From: Proteobacteria bacterium UBA2363
GTDB taxonomy: Bacteria; Pseudomonadota; Gammaproteobacteria; Xanthomonadales; UBA2363
Reading direction: 5' to 3'
NCBI GenBank assembly: GCA_002344355.1
Contig: DDTN01000017.1
Coordinates: forward strand, 657 to 64,656
Length of the DNA: 64,000 bases
Shown here: one piece after another, positions 1 through 7,666 of the stretch
Numbering within the stretch: position 1 is the first letter of the stretch
Layout: each line of letters starts with the position of its first letter
Notes under the pieces: generated by a model
What the model was told of the DNA's origin: nothing
The model's input: only the letters and a program-made list of their open reading frames with translations
Databases searched by the model: none
Program-made: the position numbers and the translations under genes

Positions 1-942
1 CAGCAGGCCGTACAGCAGGCCCAGCGGCATGCTGTCGAAGGCCAGCGGCAGCGAGGTGAAGATCAGGCCCGGCCCGCCGCCGGCCGGATTGATGCCGAAG
101 GCGATCACGATCGGGAAGATCGCCATGCCAGCGAGCAGGGCGACGCCGGTGTCGGCCAGCGCCACGGCGACGCCGATGCGCGGGATCGAGATGCCGCGCG
201 GCAGGTAGGCGCCGTAGGCCATCATCGTGCACATGCCCAGGCTGAGGCTGAAGAAGGCCTGGCCCATGGCGGCCAGGAACACGCCGCCGTCGATCTCCGA
301 GAAGTCCGGCTTGAACAGAAAGCCCAGGGCGGTGCCGAAGTGGCCGGTGGTCAGGCCGTAGCCGACCAGCACCAGCAGCAGCAGGAACAGTGCGGGCATC
401 AGCACCTTGACCGCGCGCTCCAGGCCCTTCTCGACGCCGAGCGCGACCACCGCCAGGGTCATCACCATGAACAGGCCGTGCCAGCCGGTCAGCGCCCAGG
501 CGTCGCCGAGCAGGCCGCCGAAGGTGGCGCCGGGGTCGGTGATCCGTTCGCCGCCGAACAGCTGGCCCAGGTACGACCAGGAGTACGACAGCGTCCAGCC
601 GGCCACCACGCTGTAGAAGCTGAGGATCAGGATGCCGGCGAGGATGCCCAGCCAGCCCAGGCCCACCCAGCTCCGCCGTGCGCCGGAATCCGCCGAGACC
701 TTGACCAGGCTGTTGATCGGGCTCATCCGGCCACGCCGGCCGATCAGGATCTCGGCCATCAGGATCGGCAGGCCGACCAGGGCGATGCAGGCCAGGTAGA
801 CCAGGACGAAGGCGCTGCCGCCGTTGTCCGAGGTCATGTAGGGGAAGCGCCAGATGTTGCCCAGGCCCACCGCCGAGCCGGTGGCGGCCAGCACGAAGGC
901 CATGCGCGAGGACCACATGCCGTGGATCGAGTTCTTGTCCAT
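1..942 (-). CDS. Sodium-dependent transporter, NSS/SNF family (3' end off window)
   Basis: This inner-membrane carrier probably imports an amino acid or related solute with Na+. The start is ATG at 942-940. The first 33 residues contain the family Na+/substrate signature AATGSAVGLGNIWRFPY in TM1, followed by the TM2 segment with LVYLACIALVGLPILMAE. The frame is open for 314 codons to the left edge, against about 450-500 residues for the family, so the C-terminal third is missing from the window. The substrate cannot be read from the sequence. The gene lies 64 bp downstream of the co-directional nhaC-like gene, so the two may be co-transcribed. Confidence 0.9.
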   Translation of the reverse strand, partial: MDKNSIHGMWSSRMAFVLAATGSAVGLGNIWRFPYMTSDNGGSAFVLVYLACIALVGLPILMAEILIGRRGRMSPINSLVKVSADSGARRSWVGLGWLGILAGILILSFYSVVAGWTLSYSWSYLGQLFGGERITDPGATFGGLLGDAWALTGWHGLFMVMTLAVVALGVEKGLERAVKVLMPALFLLLLVLVGYGLTTGHFGTALGFLFKPDFSEIDGGVFLAAMGQAFFSLSLGMCTMMAYGAYLPRGISIPRIGVAVALADTGVALLAGMAIFPIVIAFGINPAGGGPGLIFTSLPLAFDSMPLGLLYGLL

Positions 943-1006
943 GCCAGTCAGGTGTGCCGAAAAAGAAGGAGACGACGACGCATGCGCAGGACGGGGCAGG
1001 GCGGGC

Positions 1007-2449
1007 TCAGGCCCGCACCGCCACCGGCTTGCGCAGCAGCTTGTAGCCGACCGCGGCCATGGCCATGGCGATGATCGGCGTGATCCAGTTGAAGAAGGCG
1101 TACGGCAGGTAGTCCAGCGTCGCCACGCCCAGGGTCGCCGCCATGTAGGCGCCGCAGGTGTTCCAGGGCACCAGGGCCGAGGTCAGGGTGCCGCCGTCCT
1201 CGATGGCGCGCGACAGGTTGACCGGCTCCAGGCCCTGGCGGTCGAACTCCAGGCGGTACAGGCGGCCGGGCAGGACGATGGCGATGTACTGGTCGGAGGC
1301 GATCACGTTGACGCCGATCGCGGTCAGGATGGTGGCCACCACCAGCGAGCCCGGGCCGCGCACCGCGCGCAGGATCGACTCGACGATGCGGTCGAGCAGG
1401 CCGGCGCGCTCCATGCAGGCGCCGAACGCCATCGCGCAGATGATCAGCCAGATGGTCGGCAGCATGCTGGCCATGCCGCCGCGATTGAGCAGGCCGTCCA
1501 GCATGGCGTCGCCGGAATCGGCCGAATAGCCGTCGAACAGCGAGCGCCAGGCGCCGCCCAGCAGTTGCAGGGCGGTGTTGTCGCTGTTGACGCCGGCCAG
1601 GGCCAGCACCGCCTCGCGCTGGAACAGCACCGCGAACACGCCGCCGAGCAGGGCGCCGATGGCGATGGTCGGGAACGCCGGCACCTTGCGCACCGCCATC
1701 ACCAGCAGCACCAGCAGCGGCAGCAGCAGGTGCACGCCGATGTCGAAGCGCGCGTCCAGCGCCGCCAGCAGCGGCTCCAGCGCGCCGGTGTCGCCCTGGC
1801 CGGCCCGGCTCAGCCCGATGCCGGTGAAGATCAGCAGGGCCGCCGCGAAGCCGGGCAGGGTGGTCCAGGTCATGTGCCGGATGTGGCCGAACAGCTCGCT
1901 GCCCGCCGAGGCCGGCGCCAGGTTGGTGGTGTCCGACAGCGGCGACATCTTGTCGCCGAAGTAGGCGCCGGAGATCACCGCGCCGGCGGCGATCGCCGGG
2001 TCCAGGCCCAGGCCCATGGCGACGCCCATCAGGGCCACGCCGATGGTGCCGGCCACCGTCCAGGAGCTGCCGATCGACAGCGCCACCAGGGCGCAGATCA
2101 GGCACACCGCCGGGTAGAACCAGCTCGGGTGCAGCAGCTTCATGCCGTAATAGATCAGCGCCGGCACCGTGCCGGACAGGATCCAGGCGCCGATCAGCGC
2201 GCCGACCGCCAGCAGGATGAAGATCGCCGTGGTCGCCAGCGACACGCCCTTGACCACCGCGAGCTGCATGTCGGCATAGCGCAGGCCGTTGCGCAGGGCC
2301 ACCAGCATGGCCGCGCCCGCCGCCATCAGCAGGGCGATCTGGTTCGGCCCGCCCGAAGACCCGTCGCCGAACAGCCGCACCGACAGCACCAGCAGAACCA
2401 CCAGAACGAACAGCGGCACCAGGGCCTGCAACAGCGTGGGCTTGCGCAT
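1007..2449 (-). CDS. nhaC: Na+/H+ antiporter, NhaC family
   Basis: This 480-residue polytopic inner-membrane protein has the NhaC-family pattern. It shows a hydrophobic N-terminus, then SSWTVAGTIGVALMGVA near residue 150, the polar ion-path segment ISGAYFGDKMSPLSDTTNLAPA, and a second-half segment ending PWNTCGAYMAATLGV. It is expected to exchange internal Na+ for external protons (or related cations), supporting pH and sodium homeostasis. The ATG at 2449 is chosen because it starts directly before the first hydrophobic segment; the frame is open to 2893, but that extension is low-complexity and lacks features. A second Na+-coupled carrier lies immediately downstream. Confidence 0.88.
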   Translation of the reverse strand: MRKPTLLQALVPLFVLVVLLVLSVRLFGDGSSGGPNQIALLMAAGAAMLVALRNGLRYADMQLAVVKGVSLATTAIFILLAVGALIGAWILSGTVPALIYYGMKLLHPSWFYPAVCLICALVALSIGSSWTVAGTIGVALMGVAMGLGLDPAIAAGAVISGAYFGDKMSPLSDTTNLAPASAGSELFGHIRHMTWTTLPGFAAALLIFTGIGLSRAGQGDTGALEPLLAALDARFDIGVHLLLPLLVLLVMAVRKVPAFPTIAIGALLGGVFAVLFQREAVLALAGVNSDNTALQLLGGAWRSLFDGYSADSGDAMLDGLLNRGGMASMLPTIWLIICAMAFGACMERAGLLDRIVESILRAVRGPGSLVVATILTAIGVNVIASDQYIAIVLPGRLYRLEFDRQGLEPVNLSRAIEDGGTLTSALVPWNTCGAYMAATLGVATLDYLPYAFFNWITPIIAMAMAAVGYKLLRKPVAVRA

Positions 2450-2652
2450 CCGGTCCTCCCCAGAAGTCGCCGGAGTGTAGGGCCGCCAGCCGCCCCACGC
2501 CAAACCCCGCCGCTGCTGCGCCGCAAGAACCCAGCCGGCACTGGGGCCGCCGCGTATCCCGTGCGCAGCCTGTCCGACCTTCCCGCAACCCCCGCCTCCC
2601 GCCAGAATGCCCACGCTCCACCCGGTCCCCGATCCCCCGACGTACCTCGATT

Positions 2653-2677
2653 CCCGAGTCCCGAGTCCCGAGTCCCG
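2653..2677 (+). repeat. Heptanucleotide tandem repeat (CCCGAGT)n
   Basis: About 3.6 perfect copies of CCCGAGT lie just upstream of the NUDIX start codon at 2688. The upstream open frame passes through them in frame, so an earlier start would put the repeat in the coding region. Short GATTCCC/GAGTCCC-type tandem tracts are familiar from xanthomonad genomes. Confidence 0.7.
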
Positions 2678-2687
2678 CTCCCACCCC

Positions 2688-3230
2688 ATGCCCCCCTTCG
2701 ACCTCGCCGCCGAACTCGCCGCCTTCGCCGCCCGCCACCCCGGGGCCGCCGACACCGTCGCCCTGTTCCGGCAGCGCCTGGCGGCCGGCGACGCCGGTGC
2801 CTTCGCGCGCTGCCCGGCGCAGGGCCACTTCACCGGCTCCGCCCTGGTGGTCAGCGCCGACCGCCAGCGCACCCTGCTCACCCACCACCGCAAGCTGGGC
2901 CGCTGGCTGCAACCCGGCGGCCACGCCGACGGCGAGGCCGACCTGGCCCGCGTCGCCCTGCGCGAAGCCGAGGAGGAAACCGGCCTGGCCGGCCTGCACC
3001 TGCACCCCGGCCTGCTCGACCTCGACCGCCACTGGATCCCCGAACGCGGCAGCGAACCCGGCCACTGGCACTACGACGTCCGCTTCCTGGTCCAGGCCAC
3101 CGCCGGCGAGGACTTCGTGGTCGGCCCGGAATCCAACGACCTGGCCTGGTGGCCGCTGCGCCAGGTCGCCGACGACGCCGGCTTCGACGCCTCGCTGCGC
3201 CGGATGGCGGAGCGGGTGCTTCAGGGTTAG
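2688..3230 (+). CDS. NUDIX hydrolase
   Basis: This 180-residue soluble hydrolase probably acts on a nucleoside-diphosphate-linked substrate. The NUDIX region is GGHADGEADLAR followed by VALREAEEETGL, about residues 75-98. The REAEEETG metal-binding core is intact, but the glutamate usually seven residues before the REx2EE core is shifted by one position (GEAD). The context (HHRKLGRWLQPGGH) matches the NUDIX subgroup whose members read 'HHRKLGxWLQPGGH'. The start at 2688 avoids coding through the heptanucleotide repeat; ATG 2607 is the alternative. The substrate is not predictable. Confidence 0.85.
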   Translation: MPPFDLAAELAAFAARHPGAADTVALFRQRLAAGDAGAFARCPAQGHFTGSALVVSADRQRTLLTHHRKLGRWLQPGGHADGEADLARVALREAEEETGLAGLHLHPGLLDLDRHWIPERGSEPGHWHYDVRFLVQATAGEDFVVGPESNDLAWWPLRQVADDAGFDASLRRMAERVLQG

Positions 3231-3546
3231 GCGACGCCTGCGCCTTGGCTGTCCTCGCAACCCGATCAGGGCCCGGGAGCCTGCCCGACCAGTGCCGAAA
3301 CGGACGGCACGATACGCAGGTTCCGCGATCGCCTGCGCTGACGAGCGGTGGACTTGCACTGTGTTGCCTGCGGGGGCTGGATTGCCTGCGATATATTTCG
3401 AAGCGCACTGCTGCTCCGGCCCAGGAAAAGGGGGAGGCTGGATCCGCGGGCGACTCCCACCCTGCGCTGCATGCTGTCGGCTTCAATGCATTGGCTGGAG
3501 CGTGGGAGTCCGGACTTGGATGCAAAGCTGACGCCAGGAGGGTGGC
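3231..3546. other. Intergenic stretch, no gene recognised
   Basis: These 316 bp separate the NUDIX gene from the small membrane-protein gene. No convincing coding frame, terminator or promoter could be picked out. A G+C-poorer patch (gcgatatatttcgaagcgc) sits near 3388-3406 and could hold promoter elements, but spacing and sequence are not decisive. Confidence 0.4.
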
Positions 3547-3987
3547 ATGGGGATTTTTCTTCTGATCGTGTTCGTGGTGCTGCCCCTGGTGGCAGTCATT
3601 CTCGTCGTGGCATCCCGCGGCTCGGAAATGCGCGCCGTCGAGCTCCAGGCGCGCGCCGCGCAAGAGAAGCTGCAGCGGGAACAGCCCGGGAGCCCATTGG
3701 CGCAACTGGGCCCGAACGAGTTCGTCCAGTCCTACATGGCCGCGTTCCAGCAGCGCGCCAGAAGCGCCAATCGACGCCTGTTCTCGCGGTTTGCGGTTAC
3801 GTTCGTCGCCACCGCCGTGCTGATCCCGGTCCTTACCCAGGTCCTGAGGCCTGTGTTCGGCGGTCGGGAGGCACCGTCGATGGCCGTCGTCCTCGGCCTG
3901 CTGTTCTTTTTTGCTGGCGTGGTTTGGGCTGTAGTCGGCTGGCGGCGCAAACTCCGCGAAGACGTGCTCAGCCACCAAGGGCACTGA
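3547..3987 (+). CDS. Small membrane protein of unknown function
   Basis: This 146-residue protein has one N-terminal transmembrane helix (about residues 3-22). A charged, probably helical stretch follows (residues 26-80), and then two further hydrophobic segments (about 83-103 and 111-130). The family was not recognised. A good Shine-Dalgarno (gccaggaggg) precedes ATG 3547. Its last 20 bp overlap the 3' end of the convergently transcribed integron integrase, so the two genes share their terminal codons in opposite strands. It is probably a host gene marking the left boundary of the integron. Confidence 0.7.
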   Translation: MGIFLLIVFVVLPLVAVILVVASRGSEMRAVELQARAAQEKLQREQPGSPLAQLGPNEFVQSYMAAFQQRARSANRRLFSRFAVTFVATAVLIPVLTQVLRPVFGGREAPSMAVVLGLLFFFAGVVWAVVGWRRKLREDVLSHQGH

Positions 3988-5011
3988 GGACGGGGAGTCC
4001 GTTGAACGGACTGCGCACCCCGCGCCCGCCGCGATTGAGCACATGCGTGTAGATCTGCGTGGTCGACACGTCGGCGTGACCGAGCAGTTCCTGCACCGTG
4101 CGGATGTCGTAGCCATCCTCGATCAGGTGGGTGGCGAAGCTGTGGCGCAGGGTGTGCGCGGTGACGTGCTTGAGCAGTCCGGCAGCGCGTCGTGCCCGCG
4201 CCAGACCGCGCGCCAGCACGCTGTCGTCGACGTGGTGCCGGCGCAGCACGCCGGCACGCGGATCCCGGGACACCTGGGCCGCCGCGAACACGAACTGCCA
4301 GCCCGGTTGCCGGCCGGCACCCCGGTACTTGCGCGCCAGCGCGTCCGGCAGCGCGGTCTCGCCCAGCCCGGACGCCAGGTCGCGCTGGTGCAGGGCAAGG
4401 GCGCGGTCGATCTGCCGTGCCAGAGGAGTGGCGAGACTGGCCGGCAGCACCGTGCGCCGATCCTTGCCGCCCTTGCCCTGGCGCACCGTGATCTCGTTAC
4501 GACCGAAGTCGACGTCCTTGATGCGCAGGCGCAGGCACTCCATCAGACGCATGCCGGTCCCGTAGAGCAGGGCGGCGAGCAGCCAGGGGCGGCCCTCCAT
4601 GTGGGCCAGCAGCAACCGCACCTCGTCCCGGGACAGCACGGTCGGCACACGATGCCGCGGCTTTGCCCGAACCACCTCGTCCAGCCATGGCAGGTCGAGC
4701 GCCAGAACGTGCCGGTACACGAACAGCAGCGCGGCCAGCGCCTGGTTCTGGGTGCTGGGTGCGACCTGGCCGCGCACGGCGAGATCCGAGAGGAAGGCTT
4801 CGACCTGTGCCGCGCCCAATTCCCGCGGGTGGCGCCGATCGTTGGCCAGGATGAACCGCCGCAGCCAGTGCAGGTAGGCGCGCTCGGTCGCCAGGCTGTA
4901 ACCGCGAACCCGCAGGCAGCGGCGTACCTCGTCGAACAGCCGAGGCCTCGCCGGCGCCGCAGGCGCATCGTCGGTGCCCCTTAACACCCCGCCCTGGTCC
5001 CGATAACCCAT
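3968..5011 (-). CDS. intI: Integron integrase IntI (tyrosine recombinase)
   Basis: The enzyme recombines attI with attC to capture and excise gene cassettes. The 347-residue frame has the N-terminal SAM-like DNA-binding domain (about 24-110) and the catalytic domain (about 120-325). Catalytic residues are R155 ([10 protein letters not shown]), H286 and R289 ([11 protein letters not shown]), H312 (LGHADVST) and the nucleophile Y321 (TTQIYTHV). The IntI-only insert that grips folded attC hairpins is present at about 221-266 ([20 protein letters not shown], then [19 protein letters not shown]). The frame also opens from a GTG at 5059; ATG 5011 gives a length closer to other IntI proteins, so the start is uncertain. 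The gene is transcribed away from the cassettes, the standard integron arrangement. No LexA box was seen. Confidence 0.95.
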   Translation of the reverse strand: MGYRDQGGVLRGTDDAPAAPARPRLFDEVRRCLRVRGYSLATERAYLHWLRRFILANDRRHPRELGAAQVEAFLSDLAVRGQVAPSTQNQALAALLFVYRHVLALDLPWLDEVVRAKPRHRVPTVLSRDEVRLLLAHMEGRPWLLAALLYGTGMRLMECLRLRIKDVDFGRNEITVRQGKGGKDRRTVLPASLATPLARQIDRALALHQRDLASGLGETALPDALARKYRGAGRQPGWQFVFAAAQVSRDPRAGVLRRHHVDDSVLARGLARARRAAGLLKHVTAHTLRHSFATHLIEDGYDIRTVQELLGHADVSTTQIYTHVLNRGGRGVRSPFNGLPVLSALGG

Positions 5012-5059
5012 AACAGCCGCGATCCGGGGTTGAAGGATGTTGAGGTTGGCCGCTCCCAC

Positions 5060-5177
5060 CCCGCGCCGTCGTCAGCGAAGTCCCTGATCGCACGTCGGAA
5101 AGTTCCGATTGACGCGCCCACCACAAAGCTGAACAATCAGCCCGTAACCCCCCGACCCGGGGCAGAAATAGCGTTAG
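5060..5177 (+). other. Putative attI recombination site and integron leader
   Basis: This stretch lies between the integrase 5' end and the first cassette. The crossover-type core GCGTTAGGTG at 5171-5180 marks the left edge of cassette 1 and fits the GTTRRRY consensus. The preceding sequence (about 5100-5170) would be attI. It should also hold the cassette promoter Pc unless that is inside intI, but no confident -35/-10 pair was found. Position relative to intI is the main evidence. Confidence 0.6.
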
Positions 5178-5189
5178 GTGCTGAAGGCC

Positions 5190-5516
5190 ATGAACGAAAT
5201 CGCGAGTCTCATCTTCCCGTGGATTCCGGTCGCGACCGGCGCCCTCCTTGCGTGGTCCGCCTACTCGCTTTGGCGCGTTTCGCGTAGGCACAGCGCGCTC
5301 GTCGCTCTTGGTCTATTCGCAGTCTTCGCGGCGGGTTCGGGTGTCATGTCCGCCTTTCCGATGACTTATGCCTTGAGCTCTAGCGAAGTCGCCTACACGG
5401 GCGTGCTTCCCGAAGTAGTGCATGGGAATGTTGTCCCCATCCTCCACATCGCGTTTCTGGTGGGCGCCGGCTCGCTCGGACTCGCTGCTGCCCGCTTCGG
5501 TACGGCACGCACCTAA
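5190..5516 (+). CDS. Integron cassette 1: small membrane protein, unknown function
   Basis: This 108-residue protein has four likely hydrophobic segments, about 9-25, 35-52, 75-90 and 88-103, the last two poorly separated. It is probably an inner-membrane protein. No family was recognised. ATG 5190 is used; an in-frame GTG at 5178 inside the recombination core is the alternative. Only 10-17 bp separate it from the crossover point, typical for cassettes that depend on an upstream integron promoter. Its stop codon TAA is embedded in the first base-pairing box of the following attC site. Confidence 0.75.
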   Translation: MNEIASLIFPWIPVATGALLAWSAYSLWRVSRRHSALVALGLFAVFAAGSGVMSAFPMTYALSSSEVAYTGVLPEVVHGNVVPILHIAFLVGAGSLGLAAARFGTART

Positions 5517-5601
5517 CTATGTGTTCAAGCGGACCGCGCAACCTTGGGTTTGTCATTCTGGTGGGTCCACGCGTGCGCGGCCGCTTAACACGGCGTTAGG
5601 G
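5511..5601 (+). repeat. attC site 1
   Basis: This cassette recombination site is about 91 bp. It begins with the R'' box ACCTAAC (5511-5517) and ends with the R' core GTTAGGG (5595-5601). The inner arms TGTTCAAGCGGACCGCGC and GCGCGGCCGCTTAACA pair, leaving single unpaired bases (C and A) on the left arm. These are the extrahelical bases that IntI reads in folded single-strand attC sites. The variable loop between the arms is about 30 bp. Confidence 0.9.
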
Positions 5602-5605
5602 CCCT

Positions 5606-6268
5606 ATGGAGGCGACACTAGAAGTTGGTGGTTCTCTAGAGCATGACGGGGATGGGCTCGTCCGTTACACCGTGCGACTCTCAAACGGGAGCTTTATAGC
5701 AAGCACTTCAGCGTGGGGTAACGTCGGCGACCACTTGCAACTCGCAGAGGCATTGCAGGACTTCCCTGCATCAGCAGACTCAACGGCCAGCTACACCTTT
5801 GGCACATCGGGCACCGGCTACTGTTTGATCGAGTTCTTCTGTACTGATCGCCTGGGGCATGTCGGTCTCTGGGCTTCCTTCGAGTCGACCTATCCGGTCG
5901 GTCGCTCCGAGCAACATGAGACAGCACGTCTTTTCATGCGCTGCGACCCCGCCTCGATTGACTCTTTCGTTGCCGAGCTGAGAGGGTTCGTGGCAGGCTC
6001 CCCCAATCGGGCCAAGCTTGTCGGCTTAGGGCCCCAACAATTCATTCAAGCCGACGCCGCTTCGCGGCGCGGCTTAATTCAGGCGTTAGACGACAGAAAG
6101 AACGATGAGCCAGGATCCCAAGATCTACAAGCCGGACGCGCTTCCAGACGAGGAGCGACCGCTCGCTCGATTCATGGCCGACGCCCACGGTGTCGCGTTC
6201 CGCCCCTTGGCTTCGCTGGCCGAGGCGAAGGCCGCAGACGACGGCGTTGTGATTCTTCAGGGCGATGA
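5606..6268 (+). CDS. Integron cassette 2: DUF6228-like protein, reads through its attC
   Basis: The N-terminal part (about residues 1-130) has the look of DUF6228 proteins: LSNGSFIAST, a YxFGTSGTGY strand region, CTDRLGHVG, and EQHETARLFMRCDPASIDSF. That assignment is tentative and the function is unknown. The start ATG lies 4 bp after the attC1 core. No stop occurs before attC2, so the frame passes through the recombination site (residue 161 onward lies beyond the crossover) and ends 164 bp inside cassette 3. About 60 C-terminal residues therefore come from the neighbouring cassette. The frame overlaps cassette 3's gene by 164 bp in a different phase. Confidence 0.6.
   Translation: MEATLEVGGSLEHDGDGLVRYTVRLSNGSFIASTSAWGNVGDHLQLAEALQDFPASADSTASYTFGTSGTGYCLIEFFCTDRLGHVGLWASFESTYPVGRSEQHETARLFMRCDPASIDSFVAELRGFVAGSPNRAKLVGLGPQQFIQADAASRRGLIQALDDRKNDEPGSQDLQAGRASRRGATARSIHGRRPRCRVPPLGFAGRGEGRRRRRCDSSGR
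6032..6091 (+). repeat. attC site 2
   Basis: This short attC is about 60 bp, from an R''-like box ending CCCCAAC (6032-6038) to the R' core GTTAGAC (6085-6091). The arms ATTCAAGCCGACGCCGC and GCGGCGCGGCTTAAT pair around a 3-4 base loop, leaving an extrahelical C and A on the left arm. The R'' box deviates slightly from RYYYAAC. Confidence 0.85.
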
Positions 6269-6551
6269 TGGCGGCCAGGTCTACGTCGTCTGTCCGGCCT
6301 CATTGGTCCGGTGTGCCGAAGCCACTCTCGATCAACTTCTTGTCGATCTCGACGAGCTTGCATGGCCCGGGAATGATCCCAACATGAGACGCGTCTACTA
6401 CGAGCGGCTCGCCGCAGGCAGCGGAGTACCTGGTGGTATGGGCGGGGGGCGGGTCGCTTCAGAGCCGTGGATTCACGGCGACTTCATTGGTAGTGGCCTT
6501 GGCCCCGCGATCGCAGACGTTCTGCGAGGTGATCGTGCCCGGATTCAATGA
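6105..6551 (+). CDS. Integron cassette 3: hypothetical protein
   Basis: This 148-residue soluble protein has no transmembrane segment and no recognised family. The N-terminal half is acidic (KPDALPDEERPL, AADDGVVILQGDDGG). The C-terminal third is rich in Gly and ends with IGSGLGPAIADVLRGDRARIQ. The ATG lies 13 bp after the attC2 core, and GAAAG precedes it as a weak ribosome-binding site. The reading frame of cassette 2 runs into its first third in another phase. Confidence 0.75.
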   Translation: MSQDPKIYKPDALPDEERPLARFMADAHGVAFRPLASLAEAKAADDGVVILQGDDGGQVYVVCPASLVRCAEATLDQLLVDLDELAWPGNDPNMRRVYYERLAAGSGVPGGMGGGRVASEPWIHGDFIGSGLGPAIADVLRGDRARIQ

Positions 6552-6566
6552 CCGCGGTGGTCTGTC

Positions 6567-6626
6567 GTCTAACAACAGCATGCAGCGGACGGCGCTGCGC
6601 GCCGCCGCTGATGCTGAGCGTTAGGT
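6567..6626 (+). repeat. attC site 3
   Basis: This 60-bp site runs from R'' GTCTAAC (6567-6573) to R' GTTAGGT (6620-6626), both perfect matches to RYYYAAC/GTTRRRY. The arms CAGCATGCAGCGGACGGCG and GCCGCCGCTGATGCTG pair, leaving extrahelical G and A bases on the left arm, around a very short GC-rich loop. Confidence 0.88.
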
Positions 6627-6634
6627 GACACGTC

Positions 6635-6901
6635 ATGGCTAAGGCGCGTGAGGTTGAGACACATCAGTTCCGGACAGAGCTCATACGCGAGCTCGCCAAT
6701 ATTGCACCAGGCTGTGTCGTAGTCTTTGTCGAAGGCGTCAGCCCTGGTATTGGGTTTCAGCTGCAAGACCAACACGGTCGCCTCAGGTCGAATATCGTGA
6801 ATATCAACCGAGCTACGACGCGCACTCTGCAAAAGGGCCATCTTATGGATGCAATACGAAGAGCGGGCAATCCGAGCGGTGGCTTGCCACCCGGGTTCTA
6901 G
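6635..6901 (+). CDS. Integron cassette 4: hypothetical protein
   Basis: This small 88-residue soluble protein is of unrecognised family. It carries a KAREVETHQFRTELIRE amphipathic N-terminus, a hydrophobic strand (CVVVFVEGVSPGIGF) and a basic C-terminal half ending GGLPPGF. The start lies 8 bp after the attC3 core, so it has no promoter of its own. Size and composition would fit a small regulator or an antitoxin-like partner, but no motif supports either. Confidence 0.72.
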   Translation: MAKAREVETHQFRTELIRELANIAPGCVVVFVEGVSPGIGFQLQDQHGRLRSNIVNINRATTRTLQKGHLMDAIRRAGNPSGGLPPGF

Positions 6902-6918
6902 TTGGCCGTGGCAGTGAC

Positions 6919-7008
6919 ACCTAACTGTATGTTCAAGCCGACCGCTGGAGGCGGGACTCAACCCTTCCGACCGCTGCTGGCCAGCGGCGGCTTAACACGG
7001 CGTTAGAG
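6919..7008 (+). repeat. attC site 4
   Basis: This site is about 90 bp, from R'' ACCTAAC (6919-6925) to R' GTTAGAG (7002-7008). Its arms TGTTCAAGCCGACCGCTGG and CCAGCGGCGGCTTAACA pair with an extrahelical C and A. It is a close relative of attC1: it has the same R'' box, the same TGTTCAAGC arm start and the same TTAACACGGCGTTAG right end. Cassettes 1 and 4 therefore carry the same attC subtype, different from cassettes 2 and 3. Confidence 0.9.
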
Positions 7009-7018
7009 GGCATTACAG

Positions 7019-7399
7019 GTGTTCGGCGATCGCGTTCTGCTACCCGACAAGAATCGCAAGGCTCCTTACGACTCAAGCGCGCCCGGCTCGGGGCGTTGGT
7101 TTACCTTTGCGTGTTCCCACTGCGGCAATCAGATCTCGCTTGATCTTCCATCTTTCATCGGAAACTACCAAGACCGCGAAAGCGTGCTCGGCGCCTCCTA
7201 CGCGGAAGACATCAGGCTTCACTTTGGGCTCCGTCAAGACAGGTCACTAGTAGACGGTTGGCCGAAGTTTCGCATTGAGTCTTGCAGCGCTTGCGACACC
7301 TCTTATCTTGTGTATGTGGCTGTGCATGAGCCGGCCAACGGCTGGTTCAAGATCATTCCTCAGGGCATCTCGCGACTGCCCTCTAACGGCAAAGGATAG
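7019..7399 (+). CDS. Integron cassette 5: zinc-ribbon-like hypothetical protein
   Basis: This 126-residue protein begins at GTG 7019, 10 bp after the attC4 core. Two CxxC knuckles, CSHCG (about residue 31) and CSACD (about residue 91), suggest one bound zinc ion. Between them lies a region rich in charged and aromatic residues. No family was recognised. It is the last cassette of the array. No attC follows, only an isolated CTCTAAC at 7381-7387 inside the gene, so the 3' end of the array seems to have been lost. Confidence 0.72.
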   Translation: MFGDRVLLPDKNRKAPYDSSAPGSGRWFTFACSHCGNQISLDLPSFIGNYQDRESVLGASYAEDIRLHFGLRQDRSLVDGWPKFRIESCSACDTSYLVYVAVHEPANGWFKIIPQGISRLPSNGKG

Positions 7400-7419
7400 A
7401 TCGCGCGCAGCCGCGATCT
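7398..7419 (+). terminator. Hairpin at the end of cassette 5
   Basis: A perfect 8-bp inverted repeat (AGATCGCG/CGCGATCT, 6-base loop) starts at the stop codon of cassette 5. A second small hairpin follows at 7435-7452 (CAAGCC/GGCTTG). Neither has a T-run, so factor-independent termination is only a possibility. Confidence 0.35.
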
Positions 7420-7666
7420 GATCCGGTTGTTGAACAAGCCCGGTCAGGCTTGCCGATACGTTCTTAAGGGAAACAGCATTCGCGACGGTGCCGAGGTGCG
7501 GTGTCGCGTTGACGCTGCGCGCGTGCGGTGCGGGGTGCGGAGCGGTTCGTGGCGAGGTTGCCCGGCCGGTTTTCGCCAGCGCATGGGCGCGAAGGGCCGT
7601 TTCGGACGCAGCCCGCCCGTCGAGGCGCACGGCCCCGCCTTTCGGTGCAGCACGGTGTGTTCGCGC
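7420..7666. other. Junction between integron and IS91 remnant, no gene recognised
   Basis: This stretch between the last cassette and the transposase remnant has no attC site and no supported gene. It would be expected to contain the terIS or oriIS end of the IS91-type element, but no boundary could be placed with confidence. Confidence 0.4.

Noticed and set aside
854..3565. 903-residue + frame across the nhaC gene
   Set aside because: Antisense shadow of nhaC and out-of-phase frame of the NUDIX gene; low-complexity.
5012..5177. LexA box upstream of the integrase
   Set aside because: SOS control of intI is common elsewhere, but no CTGTn8ACAG-like or xanthomonad-type LexA palindrome was found here.
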